A stretch of DNA of 64,000 nucleotides from Flavobacterium gelidilacus DSM 15343 (lineage in GTDB: Bacteria > Bacteroidota > Bacteroidia > Flavobacteriales > Flavobacteriaceae): assembly GCF_000422685.1 (NCBI RefSeq), contig NZ_AUGN01000004.1, forward strand, positions 1-64,000, in the 5' to 3' direction. Each line of letters begins with the position of its first letter. The first letter of the stretch is position 1. Both the position numbers and the translations under genes were made by a program. This document shows, in pieces, positions 17,284 through 25,400 of this stretch. A model generated the notes under the pieces. That model did not search any database. It had not been told where the DNA came from and saw nothing but the letters and a program-made list of their open reading frames with translations.

Positions 17284-17847
17284 TTATATGTTTTTGAAGG
17301 TAAATTCAATATAATCTTCTATTTCTTTTTTGTCGTTTACTCTTGTTGCTGCAGCTAATCCATGTTTAGCTAATAATAAATAATTAGCTTGTTTTAGAAT
17401 AGTTTCTTCATCCTTAGAAGCATCTGTTGCTAATTTTTCTATAAATAGCATTTTTAAATTATCCATGAATTCGTTCATCTGACTTTTTATCATTTGATCT
17501 TCAATATCAGCAAATTCATTATATGTATTGGTGAATAAGCACCCTTTTTGATTGGCTAATTCATTTGGTTTGTTTATTGAGTCATAAAAGAAAGTTTTAA
17601 TATCTTCAACACCATTTGTCCCGTTTTTTAATTTCACGAACATATTGTTGTTTTTTGCTTTGTAACATTTTAGACTTTCTAAAAACACACCATGTTTACT
17701 GCCAAAACTTGCATATATCGAAAACTGATTTATGCCCATTTCTTTTTCTAGCATTCGAACAGAAGTATTTTCATAACCATTCTTCCAGAAAAGAGTCATT
17801 GCTTTTTCTATTACTTCTTGTTCGTTATATTTCTTAGTTCTTGCCAT
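17284..17847 (-). CDS. TetR/AcrR family transcriptional regulator
   Basis: A 187-residue repressor. The N-terminal helix-turn-helix runs from ARTKKYNEQEV through GYENTSVRMLEKEMGINQFS to IYASFGSKHGVF, a typical TetR domain. The C-terminal ligand domain has a cysteine in NQKGCLFTN and could sense an electrophile or thiol-reactive compound (inference). Two near-identical palindromes flank the gene, one upstream of itself and one before the CMD gene. This indicates autoregulation and control of the redox cluster. Confidence 0.9.
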   Translation of the reverse strand: MARTKKYNEQEVIEKAMTLFWKNGYENTSVRMLEKEMGINQFSIYASFGSKHGVFLESLKCYKAKNNNMFVKLKNGTNGVEDIKTFFYDSINKPNELANQKGCLFTNTYNEFADIEDQMIKSQMNEFMDNLKMLFIEKLATDASKDEETILKQANYLLLAKHGLAAATRVNDKKEIEDYIEFTFKNI

Positions 17848-17870
17848 TAATTTTTTAATACATTACAAAA

Positions 17871-17886
17871 CTAAGCACTTGCTTTG
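17871..17886. promoter_or_regulatory. TetR operator 2 (autoregulatory)
   Basis: CTAAGCACTTGCTTTG shares CTAAGCA and TGCTT with operator 1 and lies 24 bp upstream of the tetR ATG. It differs only at the two central bases and one outer base. Confidence 0.7.
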
Positions 17887-17921
17887 AAATAATAAAATTA
17901 TTTAGGATATTTTAACAAAAT

Positions 17922-17952
17922 CAAAAAAAAACTCCGAAATGAATCGGAGTTT
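17922..17952 (-). terminator. terminator after the PepSY gene
   Basis: AAACTCCGA (17929-17937) pairs with TCGGAGTTT (17944-17952), with an A-run that becomes a U-run on the minus-strand transcript. It separates the iron pair from tetR. Confidence 0.85.
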
Positions 17953-17958
17953 AAAAAT

Positions 17959-18507
17959 CTAACTTAAAATTAACAAAAATAGAATTGGAAAGAGTAGACC
18001 AGCTATAGCCAGTTTCCAACCTCTTCTTTTAAAGGTGTGTTTACCATGTTTGACCATTAATGTTCCTGTAATTGCAATAATGATTAATGAAATTCCAAAA
18101 ATGTCTGAAAAGTAAATCCACCAATTTGAAGTGTTTTTATGTAATAACATAGATTGACTTATTAATGGTGTTTTAATAAATTGTATTATTTCGCCTTTAC
18201 CTGTTTTAACATCAATTTCAACTTCGGTATTTTCAAATTGTATTTTGAATTTACCTTTTCGTACCATGTGACGTTTTACTTTATCATCAATTTTTAATTC
18301 TTTGGCTAAGTTTTCAGCGTAAGCATCATTAATTTGAGATTCTTCTGGTAAGGAGATTTCAATTGCTTTTGCTTCAAGGGTATATTTATCAGGATGCCAA
18401 TCGTTTCTGTGGTTCATCAAAATTCCTGAAAAAGCAAATATTATGATTAATCCTAAAAAGAAATACCCTAAATCTCTGTGTAATTCTCTTGCATTAATTT
18501 TTTTCAT
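17959..18507 (-). CDS. PepSY-associated TM protein, possible ferric reductase
   Basis: A 182-residue membrane protein with a short N-terminal tail (LHRDLGYFF), one helix near 13-32, a periplasmic segment of about 100 residues, and two C-terminal helices. Histidines in LHRD, NHRNDWH and LLHKNTSNWW are placed like heme or metal ligands in PepSY_TM ferric-siderophore reductases. It starts 6 bp after the TonB receptor gene, so they form one iron-uptake operon. It probably reduces or releases iron brought in by that receptor. Confidence 0.78.
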   Translation of the reverse strand: MKKINARELHRDLGYFFLGLIIIFAFSGILMNHRNDWHPDKYTLEAKAIEISLPEESQINDAYAENLAKELKIDDKVKRHMVRKGKFKIQFENTEVEIDVKTGKGEIIQFIKTPLISQSMLLHKNTSNWWIYFSDIFGISLIIIAITGTLMVKHGKHTFKRRGWKLAIAGLLFPILFLLILS

Positions 18508-18513
18508 GTGTGA

Positions 18514-20685
18514 TTAAAATTTATAATTTAAAGCAATTGAGTAGTTTCTTGGTGCAATAGGATTTACACTATTATCATCGTGAACATTGTAATTTAATTC
18601 ATTAAAGACATTACTTAATTTTGTACTAATTCTAAATTGCTTAAATGTATATCCTAAAGTAGCATCAACTTGTACAAAATCTTGTAAATAAATTAATTGT
18701 CTGTTATCATTTGCAACTTGCGTTCTTGTTGAACGTCCTGCGTATCTTTCGCCAAAATAAGTCGAAATTAATCCTAAGTTTATCCCTTTTAATTTTCCTT
18801 CACTAAATAAATAATTTGCACTTAAATTAGCTGTATTTTTTGGATTATATCTTAATAAACTTCCTGCAATATAATAACCTTCGTCTAAGAATTTAGTTTC
18901 ATTAAAGCTATATCCTGCAATCATTGTTAGACCTTTTAATGGATTTGCTGTAATGTCTACTTCTACACCTTTACTTCTTACTTCACCAGTTAAGACTTTT
19001 ACATAAGAATATGAGTTACCATTAGCTAAAGATTGTTGATAGAATTTATCGTTTGAAATTTGATAAGCTGTTACATTTAGATATAATTTATCTGTAAATA
19101 ATTTGTTTTTTATTCCAATTTCATATTGATCTACAATTGAAGGTTCCAATGCTTTACCTGTCTCGTCTTGACCTGTATTGATTTCAAATGAGTTTGAATA
19201 AGTTGCAAATAAAGAATGATTTTTTGTTGGTTGATAAATTAATCCAACTCTTGGTGAAAAAGCATCATCATAGTTTTTTGTTGGTGTAATGCTTCCATCA
19301 CTATATTTTAAAACGTCGCTTCTTGTATCTTGATAACTGTAACGAATTCCTGCTAAAACTTTAATTTTTTCTGAAAAACTTATTAAATCTTGTGCATAAA
19401 CACCAAAACGATTAATAGGAGCTTTTGTTAAAGTATTTTCTGTTAAAGTTGGTATTGCGGCTTCATTTGCTGGATTGTAATCTTCAAAAATATTTACGGT
19501 ATCGTAATTAGAAAATTGATTATATGCAGTTGTAGAAGTTTTAAAGTTTTCAACATCAGCACCAAATAACACGTTATGTTCTATTTTTCCAGTTGTGAAT
19601 AGACCTTTTAAATCTAGTTGTTGCATAAAATAATTATCTTTTGCTTCAGTTTTTTGAATGCTTCTGTTCCAATCACCATTTGTTTGTACTCCTCCATTTG
19701 AACCTGTATTTGGTCTTGTGTTTGAGAATAATTCTGTATCATAATAACGAATACCATTTACAAAATTTATATTCCAGTTTGAGTTAAATCTGTGGTTAAG
19801 GGTAATTGTATTTGCAAATTGTTGGCTATCATATTTACCCCAAGAAACACCTAAGAATCTATCACGAGGCAAATCAACTACTTTATAATCTATAATTCCA
19901 GCACCAAAATCTGGTGTTCTTGAGTCTTTTGTGAAATCTGTTTCGATTAATAAATCAGTATTTTTTGAAAGTTTAAATTCAAATGACGGGTTGATATAAA
20001 AACGTTCAGATTCTACATTATTTCTGTAGCTATCAGCTGTTTCATAAGAACTATTTATTCTAAATGCAGCTGTTTTGTTCTTGTTTAAAGCACCATAAAC
20101 ATCTAAAGTTGGTTTTATTGTGTTGAAACTTCCATAATTGAATCCTACTTCACCACCAAAATCATATTTAGGTTTTTTGGTTACTAAATTCAGAATTCCA
20201 CCTGGAGAAACGTTTCCAAAAAGCATTGCAGCACTTCCTTTTAAAAATTCTACTCTTTCTAAGCCAGAAGTTTCAATGCTCATTCCGTTAAAATATCTAA
20301 CTCCGTTTTTAAATGTATTAGAACTAGAAAGCGAAAACCCTCTTGAGGCAATTTCTTCTTGATAACCACCAGTTGTTCCCATAATGTAAACACCATTAGC
20401 ATTTTTTAAAATATCTGTAATAGAGTTTACCTGTTGATTTTGTAAAGTTATATTAGTAATTACAGAAGAAGCTTGTGGTAAATCCATTGGTTTTATTGAC
20501 GTTTTTCCTATCGAAATAGGGTTGTCAATGTTTTTTCCTGTCACAACCACTTCTTGAAGGTTGTATTTTTTGATTTTTACAGTATCATTTTCAAGAGTAA
20601 CATCTCCCTCATATTTATAACTATCTTGGGCATAAAAACTTAAACTTAAAAGTGAAATCGCTACTGTTAAATATATTCTTCTCAT
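18514..20685 (-). CDS. TonB-dependent siderophore receptor
   Basis: A 723-residue outer-membrane receptor. Signal peptide 1-19 (ends FYAQ), a TonB-box-like LQEVVVTG near 43-50, the plug domain about 60-180 (SSVITNITLQNQQVNSITDIL and the RVEFLKGSAAMLFGNVSPGG block), then a 22-strand barrel ending SIALNYKF with a terminal aromatic. It lacks the carboxypeptidase-like N-domain of SusC-type receptors and looks like a FhuA/FhuE-type siderophore receptor. The cognate siderophore cannot be told. A Fur-like box and a consensus promoter lie upstream, so it should be induced by iron limitation. Confidence 0.93.
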   Translation of the reverse strand: MRRIYLTVAISLLSLSFYAQDSYKYEGDVTLENDTVKIKKYNLQEVVVTGKNIDNPISIGKTSIKPMDLPQASSVITNITLQNQQVNSITDILKNANGVYIMGTTGGYQEEIASRGFSLSSSNTFKNGVRYFNGMSIETSGLERVEFLKGSAAMLFGNVSPGGILNLVTKKPKYDFGGEVGFNYGSFNTIKPTLDVYGALNKNKTAAFRINSSYETADSYRNNVESERFYINPSFEFKLSKNTDLLIETDFTKDSRTPDFGAGIIDYKVVDLPRDRFLGVSWGKYDSQQFANTITLNHRFNSNWNINFVNGIRYYDTELFSNTRPNTGSNGGVQTNGDWNRSIQKTEAKDNYFMQQLDLKGLFTTGKIEHNVLFGADVENFKTSTTAYNQFSNYDTVNIFEDYNPANEAAIPTLTENTLTKAPINRFGVYAQDLISFSEKIKVLAGIRYSYQDTRSDVLKYSDGSITPTKNYDDAFSPRVGLIYQPTKNHSLFATYSNSFEINTGQDETGKALEPSIVDQYEIGIKNKLFTDKLYLNVTAYQISNDKFYQQSLANGNSYSYVKVLTGEVRSKGVEVDITANPLKGLTMIAGYSFNETKFLDEGYYIAGSLLRYNPKNTANLSANYLFSEGKLKGINLGLISTYFGERYAGRSTRTQVANDNRQLIYLQDFVQVDATLGYTFKQFRISTKLSNVFNELNYNVHDDNSVNPIAPRNYSIALNYKF

Positions 20686-20716
20686 TACTTATTTAGATTT
20701 AATTAAAATAACGATG

Positions 20717-20747
20717 CAAAAATAATACGTGTTTTTTAATTGACAAA
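20717..20747 (-). promoter_or_regulatory. TonB receptor promoter
   Basis: On the minus strand, TTTG (20744-20747) is followed by exactly 19 nt and then TATTTTTG (20717-20724). This is the full Bacteroidota TTTG-N19-TAnnTTTG consensus, ending about 30 nt before the ATG. Confidence 0.8.
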
Positions 20748-20750
20748 GTT

Positions 20751-20771
20751 TATTTAGACTTATTTTAAATA
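20751..20771. promoter_or_regulatory. Fur-like box
   Basis: A 21-bp imperfect palindrome with half-sites TATTTAGA and TTTTAAATA. It matches the TTTAGAnTnATTCTAAA-type Fur sites recalled from other bacteria, and lies directly upstream of the -33 element of the TonB receptor promoter. Confidence 0.65.
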
Positions 20772-20820
20772 AAAGTTTTAACATGTTGATTTTCAAATTA
20801 AAAAAAGTGAAATGTTAACA

Positions 20821-20852
20821 TTGCTTATGTCTATGTTTTTTCATTATCTTTG
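20821..20852 (+). promoter_or_regulatory. prfA promoter
   Basis: A -33-like TTG (20821-20823), a 21-nt spacer, then TATCTTTG (20845-20852), with CAC right after. The ATG is at 20875. The in-frame ATG at 20812 lies upstream of this promoter and is not used. Confidence 0.75.
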
Positions 20853-20874
20853 CACTCCAATAAAAGAATACAAG

Positions 20875-21948
20875 ATGTTAGAAAGACTTCAATATGTAAA
20901 ACAGCGTTTCGATGAAATATCAGATTTGATTATTCAACCTGATGTTATTTCGGATCAAAAACGTTATGTGCAATTAACTCAAGAATATAAAGGTTTAAAA
21001 GACCTAATGGAAAAGCGTGAAGAATTAATAAATTTAACTGCCAATATTGAAGAAGCTAACGAAATAATATCAGATGGTTCTGATGCCGAAATGGTTGAAA
21101 TGGCAAAAATGCAGTTAGATGAAGCTAAAGAGCGCATGCCACAATTGGATGATGAAATTAAGTTTTTATTGATTCCGAAAGATGAAGAAGATGCCAAAAA
21201 TGTTATGGTTGAAATCCGAGCAGGAACTGGTGGAGATGAAGCATCAATTTTTGCAGGAGATTTATTTAGAATGTATACTAAATATTGTGAAAGTAGAAAC
21301 TGGAGAACTTCTGTAGTTGATATTAGTGAAGGAACTTCTGGTGGTTTTAAAGAGGTTATTTTTGAAGTTACTGGAGAAGATGTATATGGCACTTTAAAAT
21401 TTGAAGCTGGTGTGCATCGTGTACAACGTGTTCCTCAAACTGAAACACAAGGTCGTGTTCATACATCTGCAGCAACTGTAATGGTTTTGCCAGAAGCGGA
21501 AGAATTTGATGTTCAAATTGATATGAATGATGTTCGTGTAGATTTTTTCTGTTCGTCTGGTCCTGGTGGTCAATCGGTAAATACGACAAAATCTGCTGTT
21601 CGTTTAACACACATTCCAACTGGTTTGGTGGCACAATGTCAAGATCAAAAATCGCAGCATAAGAATAAAGATAAAGCTTTTACAGTACTACGTTCTCGTT
21701 TATATGAAAAAGAATTAGCTGTTAAACAAGCCGAAGATGCTGTTAAGCGTACATCGCAAGTAAGTAGTGGTGACCGTTCTGCTAAAATTAGAACGTATAA
21801 CTATTCACAAGGTCGTGTAACGGATCATCGAATTGGTTTAGATGTTTTTGATATGGATGGAGTGATGAATGGTAAAATTCAAAAATTTATTGACGAACTT
21901 CAATTGGTAAATAATACAGAAAAATTAAAAGAGTCAGAAGTTTTTTAA
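20875..21948 (+). CDS. prfA: peptide chain release factor 1
   Basis: RF1 ends translation at UAA and UAG. The 357-residue protein has the PxT codon-recognition motif as PQT in [13 protein letters not shown] and the GGQ motif in [17 protein letters not shown], which triggers peptidyl-tRNA hydrolysis. The conserved [15 protein letters not shown] and [13 protein letters not shown] blocks follow. The start was chosen at 20875, because the promoter lies between it and the upstream in-frame ATG. It is a single-gene unit with a clear terminator. Confidence 0.97.
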   Translation: MLERLQYVKQRFDEISDLIIQPDVISDQKRYVQLTQEYKGLKDLMEKREELINLTANIEEANEIISDGSDAEMVEMAKMQLDEAKERMPQLDDEIKFLLIPKDEEDAKNVMVEIRAGTGGDEASIFAGDLFRMYTKYCESRNWRTSVVDISEGTSGGFKEVIFEVTGEDVYGTLKFEAGVHRVQRVPQTETQGRVHTSAATVMVLPEAEEFDVQIDMNDVRVDFFCSSGPGGQSVNTTKSAVRLTHIPTGLVAQCQDQKSQHKNKDKAFTVLRSRLYEKELAVKQAEDAVKRTSQVSSGDRSAKIRTYNYSQGRVTDHRIGLDVFDMDGVMNGKIQKFIDELQLVNNTEKLKESEVF

Positions 21949-21971
21949 ACTATGTATCTATATATAAAATC

Positions 21972-22003
21972 AAAAACAGCGAGATAATTCTCGCTGTTTT
22001 TTT
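21972..22003 (+). terminator. prfA terminator
   Basis: AAAAACAGCGAGA pairs with TCTCGCTGTTTTT across a TAAT loop, followed by a T-run. Confidence 0.92.
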
Positions 22004-22035
22004 TATTAACCTCTAAACTAATTGTGAGTTAACAA

Positions 22036-22698
22036 TTATTTTTTTGCATCTGCATTTTCTTCAGACTTTGATCCCATTCTGTTAACCGTATACATTGGAG
22101 CAAATTTTACTTTAATTCCAGCAATTTTTCTGTTATCAGAAGATGATAAGCCTTCATTTTCTACTGTATTTTTTCTAGTATCTAAAGCTTCGTAAGTCAA
22201 TTTAATTTCATCCCAATCTTCTCTTGAATAAGAATCTTTATTTTTTTCAACTGTAGCATAAAAGTTTTCATAAACACTTAAGATGTTATCTTTGTTTACC
22301 CAATTAAACTTCATGTCATCACTAACATAAGAATCTCCAAAGAATGATTTGTACATCATCATTTTAGAATTGTCAGCATTCATTTTTTCATTTTCAGCGA
22401 CAACTTTTACTTTATATTCTTCATATTTTGTTGAAGAGTTATCAACTTTTGTTTGAAGAGCTTCTTTGTCTTTTGCTTCAGTAAGAGATGCTTCAGCATC
22501 CATTTTCATTTTTTCATAATCTGTCTGAATAGCTTCCCAGTTCGCTGCAGCTTCTGCTTGTGCAACATTACTGATAGAATCTACATATTTTTCATATGAG
22601 TCAACAGATTTTTGTGCCATTTCTTGTTTTTCATCTTTACATGATGTAAATACTGTTGCCAATGCAACTAATCCTAAAGCCAATTTTAAATTTTTCAT
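22036..22698 (-). CDS. lipoprotein with coiled-coil region (DUF6565-like)
   Basis: A 220-residue lipoprotein (lipobox TVFTSCKD, C20). The middle is rich in Glu, Lys, Ala and Met (YEKMKMDAEASLTEAKDKEAL) and should form long helices. The C-terminal part (KFAPMYTVNRMGSKSEEN) is polar. It resembles small flavobacterial lipoproteins annotated DUF6565 and I cannot assign a function. Its promoter carries the tandem direct repeats seen before dps and the DJ-1 gene, here with two nearly identical copies, so it is a likely envelope-stress protein. Confidence 0.65.
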   Translation of the reverse strand: MKNLKLALGLVALATVFTSCKDEKQEMAQKSVDSYEKYVDSISNVAQAEAAANWEAIQTDYEKMKMDAEASLTEAKDKEALQTKVDNSSTKYEEYKVKVVAENEKMNADNSKMMMYKSFFGDSYVSDDMKFNWVNKDNILSVYENFYATVEKNKDSYSREDWDEIKLTYEALDTRKNTVENEGLSSSDNRKIAGIKVKFAPMYTVNRMGSKSEENADAKK

Positions 22699-22724
22699 AT
22701 CTTTTTAAGTTTTAAATTATTTTA

Positions 22725-22786
22725 TAAAATTATTGTTTATTGTATCCTTAGCAGTTATATAATTATTTGAAAGTGTTATATAATTA
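22725..22786 (-). promoter_or_regulatory. tandem-repeat stress promoter of the 220-aa lipoprotein
   Basis: The 12-mer GTTATATAATTA (+ strand) occurs at 22754-22765 and again at 22775-22786, a period of exactly 21 bp. The minus-strand -7-like TAATTTTA (22725-22732) follows 22 bp after the proximal site. This is the clearest repeat pair in the window. Confidence 0.75.
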
Positions 22787-22791
22787 CCTTT

Positions 22792-23322
22792 CTATAAATC
22801 AAATCCGTACGCAAGTCTAAGCATTATTTGACCTAATCCATGATCAGCTGCATTATCTTTTACGATTGGAAAGTCTTTAAGGAATTCGTATCGAACACTT
22901 ATATCAATGTATTTTGTTGCATATCCAAGACTTGGCGCAAACAACATACTGTTTTGGTCGTATTCATCTGTTACCGATAAAGCGGCTCCAATTTCACCCA
23001 TAACATAAAATTCGTTACTAAATAGAAATGTTTTGTATCCTACTTTTATAGGAATATAGTTGAAACTTTTTCCATCATCTTTCACATACAAATTATTAAA
23101 ACCAGTTGTGAATGAAAGTGAATAAGTTTCTGAAATGTTGTATTGTAATCTAACATCTCCTCCTAAATTAAATTCATAAGGATCATTGAAGGGTAAACCT
23201 GAATTTAATCCAATTCCAAACTTGAAATTGCGTTCATATTTTTCTACATTTTCTTGAGAATACATGCTGTTTACGATTAAAAGTAAACAAACTAAGACAC
23301 TAAATTTTGTGATGTTCTTCAT
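22792..23322 (-). CDS. outer-membrane beta-barrel protein
   Basis: A 176-residue exported protein (signal 1-22, ending NSMYSQ) with alternating aromatic and polar residues typical of an eight-strand barrel. It ends in LRLAYGFDL. It resembles the OmpW/opacity-like small barrels, with no more specific family recognised. It starts 5 bp after the preceding 112-aa gene and closes the PorT-lmo0937-YtxH-holin-like operon. Confidence 0.65.
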   Translation of the reverse strand: MKNITKFSVLVCLLLIVNSMYSQENVEKYERNFKFGIGLNSGLPFNDPYEFNLGGDVRLQYNISETYSLSFTTGFNNLYVKDDGKSFNYIPIKVGYKTFLFSNEFYVMGEIGAALSVTDEYDQNSMLFAPSLGYATKYIDISVRYEFLKDFPIVKDNAADHGLGQIMLRLAYGFDL

Positions 23323-23327
23323 AGCTA

Positions 23328-23666
23328 TTATTGATTAGGATCGACTTTTTTTGAAATGAAATTAGTGACACCATATTGCACAACATATCCCATTATTTTT
23401 TTAAATGTAGAATGTGATTTGCCAACTAAAAGTTTTTTTGAAATATATCCACCAGCAATACTTAGTACTGATTGAAGTAAATTTGACTTAACTTCCGTAG
23501 ATTCTTTAAAATCAACTAATGATTGGTTTAAAATATTAATTGGTTTAACACTTTCATAGGTTAAAGATAATTGCTGCTTAAGTTCCACAAACTTTAAATC
23601 TCTTTGAAGTTCTAACTCAGCAATTGCTCTATCTAATTTTTCATTTTGATTTCTATGCTTCTTCAT
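23328..23666 (-). CDS. small conserved protein of the YtxH operon
   Basis: A 112-residue protein with a charged helical N-half (NQNEKLDRAIAELELQRDLK) and a Gly-rich weakly hydrophobic stretch (LQSVLSIAGGYISKKLLVG) in the C-half. This looks like a membrane-associated amphipathic protein. No family is recognised. It overlaps the end of the holin-like gene by 14 bp, so it is translationally coupled to it and probably works with the YtxH and holin-like proteins. Confidence 0.6.
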   Translation of the reverse strand: MKKHRNQNEKLDRAIAELELQRDLKFVELKQQLSLTYESVKPINILNQSLVDFKESTEVKSNLLQSVLSIAGGYISKKLLVGKSHSTFKKIMGYVVQYGVTNFISKKVDPNQ

Positions 23667-24042
23667 TCTCTGATATATTTGGATAGTTTCTTTTATCTTT
23701 AGTTTTTAATAATTTTGCAATTACTAAATTGGTCAATGGTTTCTTTAACAGTTTGTCACTGTATAGTAAGATGACAATTGATAACACTAAATAAATTCCT
23801 GAAACAATTAAAAAGCCTAGATATGTTTCTTCTAATAATTTACCAATATAAAGACTTAAAGCTATGTTTACAAACAAAGTGAACATTGTAACAAACATGG
23901 CTAAAATAAATCTTGATAATAGAGAAGAAACTAAATCTGCTGTTTTATCAATTGCATTAAGTCTAAAAAGTTCAATACTTATTTCAGTATAGTCTTTCGC
24001 TTTTTGATATAATTGTTCCATGTTTGTTGCAATATTGTCCAT
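23653..24042 (-). CDS. phage-holin-family (PF07332-like) membrane protein
   Basis: A 129-residue protein with an amphipathic N-terminal helix (YQKAKDYTEISIELFRLN) and two close membrane helices (about 45-68, 76-96), then a charged tail. This is the layout of the chromosomal holin-superfamily/DUF1469 proteins that often sit beside YtxH or DUF883 genes. No lysis genes are nearby, so it is not a phage holin. It is likely a stress-related membrane protein. It starts 8 bp after the YtxH gene. Confidence 0.65.
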   Translation of the reverse strand: MDNIATNMEQLYQKAKDYTEISIELFRLNAIDKTADLVSSLLSRFILAMFVTMFTLFVNIALSLYIGKLLEETYLGFLIVSGIYLVLSIVILLYSDKLLKKPLTNLVIAKLLKTKDKRNYPNISENEEA

Positions 24043-24050
24043 TTTATATA

Positions 24051-24320
24051 TTATTTAGAAATTTCTTTTTTTGCGTTTTTTAATTCTTTTTTTCCTTCTT
24101 CTAGTAAATCTTCCCCAGTGCTTACTAATGAATTATACTTGTCTGAAACGGTATCTAAGAATTCATCAAAACTATCTTTTAAGTCATCTTTAGCTTGATT
24201 AGTTTTTTTAGCAATTTTCTTTCTAGTTTTAGATCCTTTATCTGGAGCAAATAATATTCCTAATGCTGCACCTACAGCTACTCCGCTTAATACTCCGATT
24301 ATTGTTTTACTTGTTTTCAT
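24051..24320 (-). CDS. YtxH domain protein
   Basis: An 89-residue protein with one N-terminal helix containing GVLSGVAVGAALGILFAPDKG and a KTRKKIAKK motif, followed by a long charged helix. This is the YtxH (general stress) signature. In Bacillus such proteins belong to the general stress regulon and are membrane-anchored with unknown action. It is in the operon headed by the PorT-like gene, which has the tandem-repeat promoter. Confidence 0.85.
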   Translation of the reverse strand: MKTSKTIIGVLSGVAVGAALGILFAPDKGSKTRKKIAKKTNQAKDDLKDSFDEFLDTVSDKYNSLVSTGEDLLEEGKKELKNAKKEISK

Positions 24321-24357
24321 AATGTTTATTTTAATAGTTAATTTTTAATATTTTATT

Positions 24358-24510
24358 TTAAATTCCTTTTCCTTTGATCAATCTTAATAAGATTGCTACT
24401 ACTGCTATTATTAATAATATGTGAATTAATCCACCTGCGCTGTAAACGAAGAAGCCTAAAGCCCATAATATTACCAATACAACTGCGACTAAATATAATA
24501 AGTTTTGCAT
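24358..24510 (-). CDS. lmo0937 family membrane protein
   Basis: A 50-residue protein found by direct translation. It begins MQNLLYLVAVVLVILWALGF, continues with FVYSAGGLIH and a hydrophobic ILLIIAVVAILLRLI, and ends KGKGI. The two helices with a central SAGGLIH are the hallmark of the lmo0937 family, small proteins of stress-induced operons with unknown function. It lies 26 bp after the PorT-like gene and 37 bp before YtxH, so it is part of the same operon. Confidence 0.85.
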   Translation of the reverse strand: MQNLLYLVAVVLVILWALGFFVYSAGGLIHILLIIAVVAILLRLIKGKGI

Positions 24511-24536
24511 GTTTTCTATTTGTTAAGTGATATTGA

Positions 24537-25190
24537 TTAATTTAATTTTAGTGCTAAATACACACTTATGTTACTGTTTTTTCCATCAGGAAATGTATAA
24601 GATGTTCCGCCAAAACTTCTTTCTTTACCTACTGTAGATAATCCATAGTTGTAACGTGCTCCAATTCCGATTGATTCAAAGTCAAAACCTAATCCAGCAG
24701 ATAAACCTACATCAAATTTATTGAAATCATCATTGTTTAAATTGTCTTCAAAATCAAATGTTCCACCATTAGTTTCATTAGTTACTTGTGCATCAATTAA
24801 ATAAGCAAAGTATGGACCAGCATGAACGTTGAAGTTTTTAGTTACATTAACTTTTAATAATACAGGTACTTCAATATAGTTTAATTTAAATTTTGCTGTT
24901 CCTGTAGCAAAAGCATTGTCATATACTAATTCTGATCCCTTTCTACTATATAAAAATTCCGGTTGAATAGATAGAAAACCTGTTACAGGAATTGAGGCAT
25001 AAAACCCTAAATTGAAACTGGTCAACACATTGTTGTCATCTACGTCCTCTGTGTACATGTTTGAAAAGTTTACACCACCTTTAACACCAATCTGTGCGTT
25101 TGAAGAATCATTTGTTTGAGCTTGTACATTTGTTAATGTTGCTCCAAAACAAAAGATAAGAGCCGAAAATAATTGAATTTTGTTTTTCAT
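24537..25190 (-). CDS. PorT-like outer-membrane barrel protein
   Basis: A 217-residue exported barrel (signal 1-24, ending VQAQ) of the outer-membrane beta-barrel 2/PorT family. It opens IGVKGGVNFSNMY, has an EFLYSRKGSEL strand and a LNYIEVPVLLKVNV segment typical of the family, and ends ISVYLALKLN. The true PorT takes part in type IX secretion, but small relatives like this are many and usually have no proven role. It is first in a six-gene stress operon behind a tandem-repeat promoter. Confidence 0.8.
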   Translation of the reverse strand: MKNKIQLFSALIFCFGATLTNVQAQTNDSSNAQIGVKGGVNFSNMYTEDVDDNNVLTSFNLGFYASIPVTGFLSIQPEFLYSRKGSELVYDNAFATGTAKFKLNYIEVPVLLKVNVTKNFNVHAGPYFAYLIDAQVTNETNGGTFDFEDNLNNDDFNKFDVGLSAGLGFDFESIGIGARYNYGLSTVGKERSFGGTSYTFPDGKNSNISVYLALKLN

Positions 25191-25246
25191 AGTAATAGTT
25201 TTTTTGTTGTTGTTTTTTTGTTATAATCTTTTCGATTTCTACATTA

Positions 25247-25310
25247 CAAAGATGCAACAGTATTGATGCTTTTGCGTTATAAGATATTTTAGATTTTTTA
25301 TAGAATTACC
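25247..25310 (-). promoter_or_regulatory. tandem-repeat stress promoter of the PorT-like operon
   Basis: On the minus strand: distal GGTAATTCTATAA (TATAA ending at 25298), proximal ATCTTATAA (25277-25285), 21 bp apart, then CATCTTTG (25247-25254) after 22 bp. The distal site shares 12 of 13 bases with that of the 220-aa lipoprotein gene. Confidence 0.7.
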
Positions 25311-25335
25311 ATCATGTATTTAAAATGTAATCATA

Positions 25336-25366
25336 AAAAAAAATCCTCTTGTTTATAGAGGAGTTT
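25336..25366 (-). terminator. terminator of the YihY operon
   Basis: TCCTCT (25344-25349) and AGAGGA (25357-25362) form the stem, and a run of As upstream gives a U-tract on the minus-strand transcript. Confidence 0.8.
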
Positions 25367-25400
25367 TTGGATAGATTTAAATAGCATTAAGTATTACTAC

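Noticed and set aside
20979..21392. 137-codon antisense frame over prfA, and similar long antisense frames over mlaD, mlaE, tamB and the T9SS gene
   Set aside because: All mirror strong genes on the other strand, have unnatural composition and no start context.
23653..24042. Phage holin, hence possible prophage
   Set aside because: No other phage gene is near. The neighbours are YtxH and lmo0937 stress genes, and this holin-superfamily type is chromosomal.
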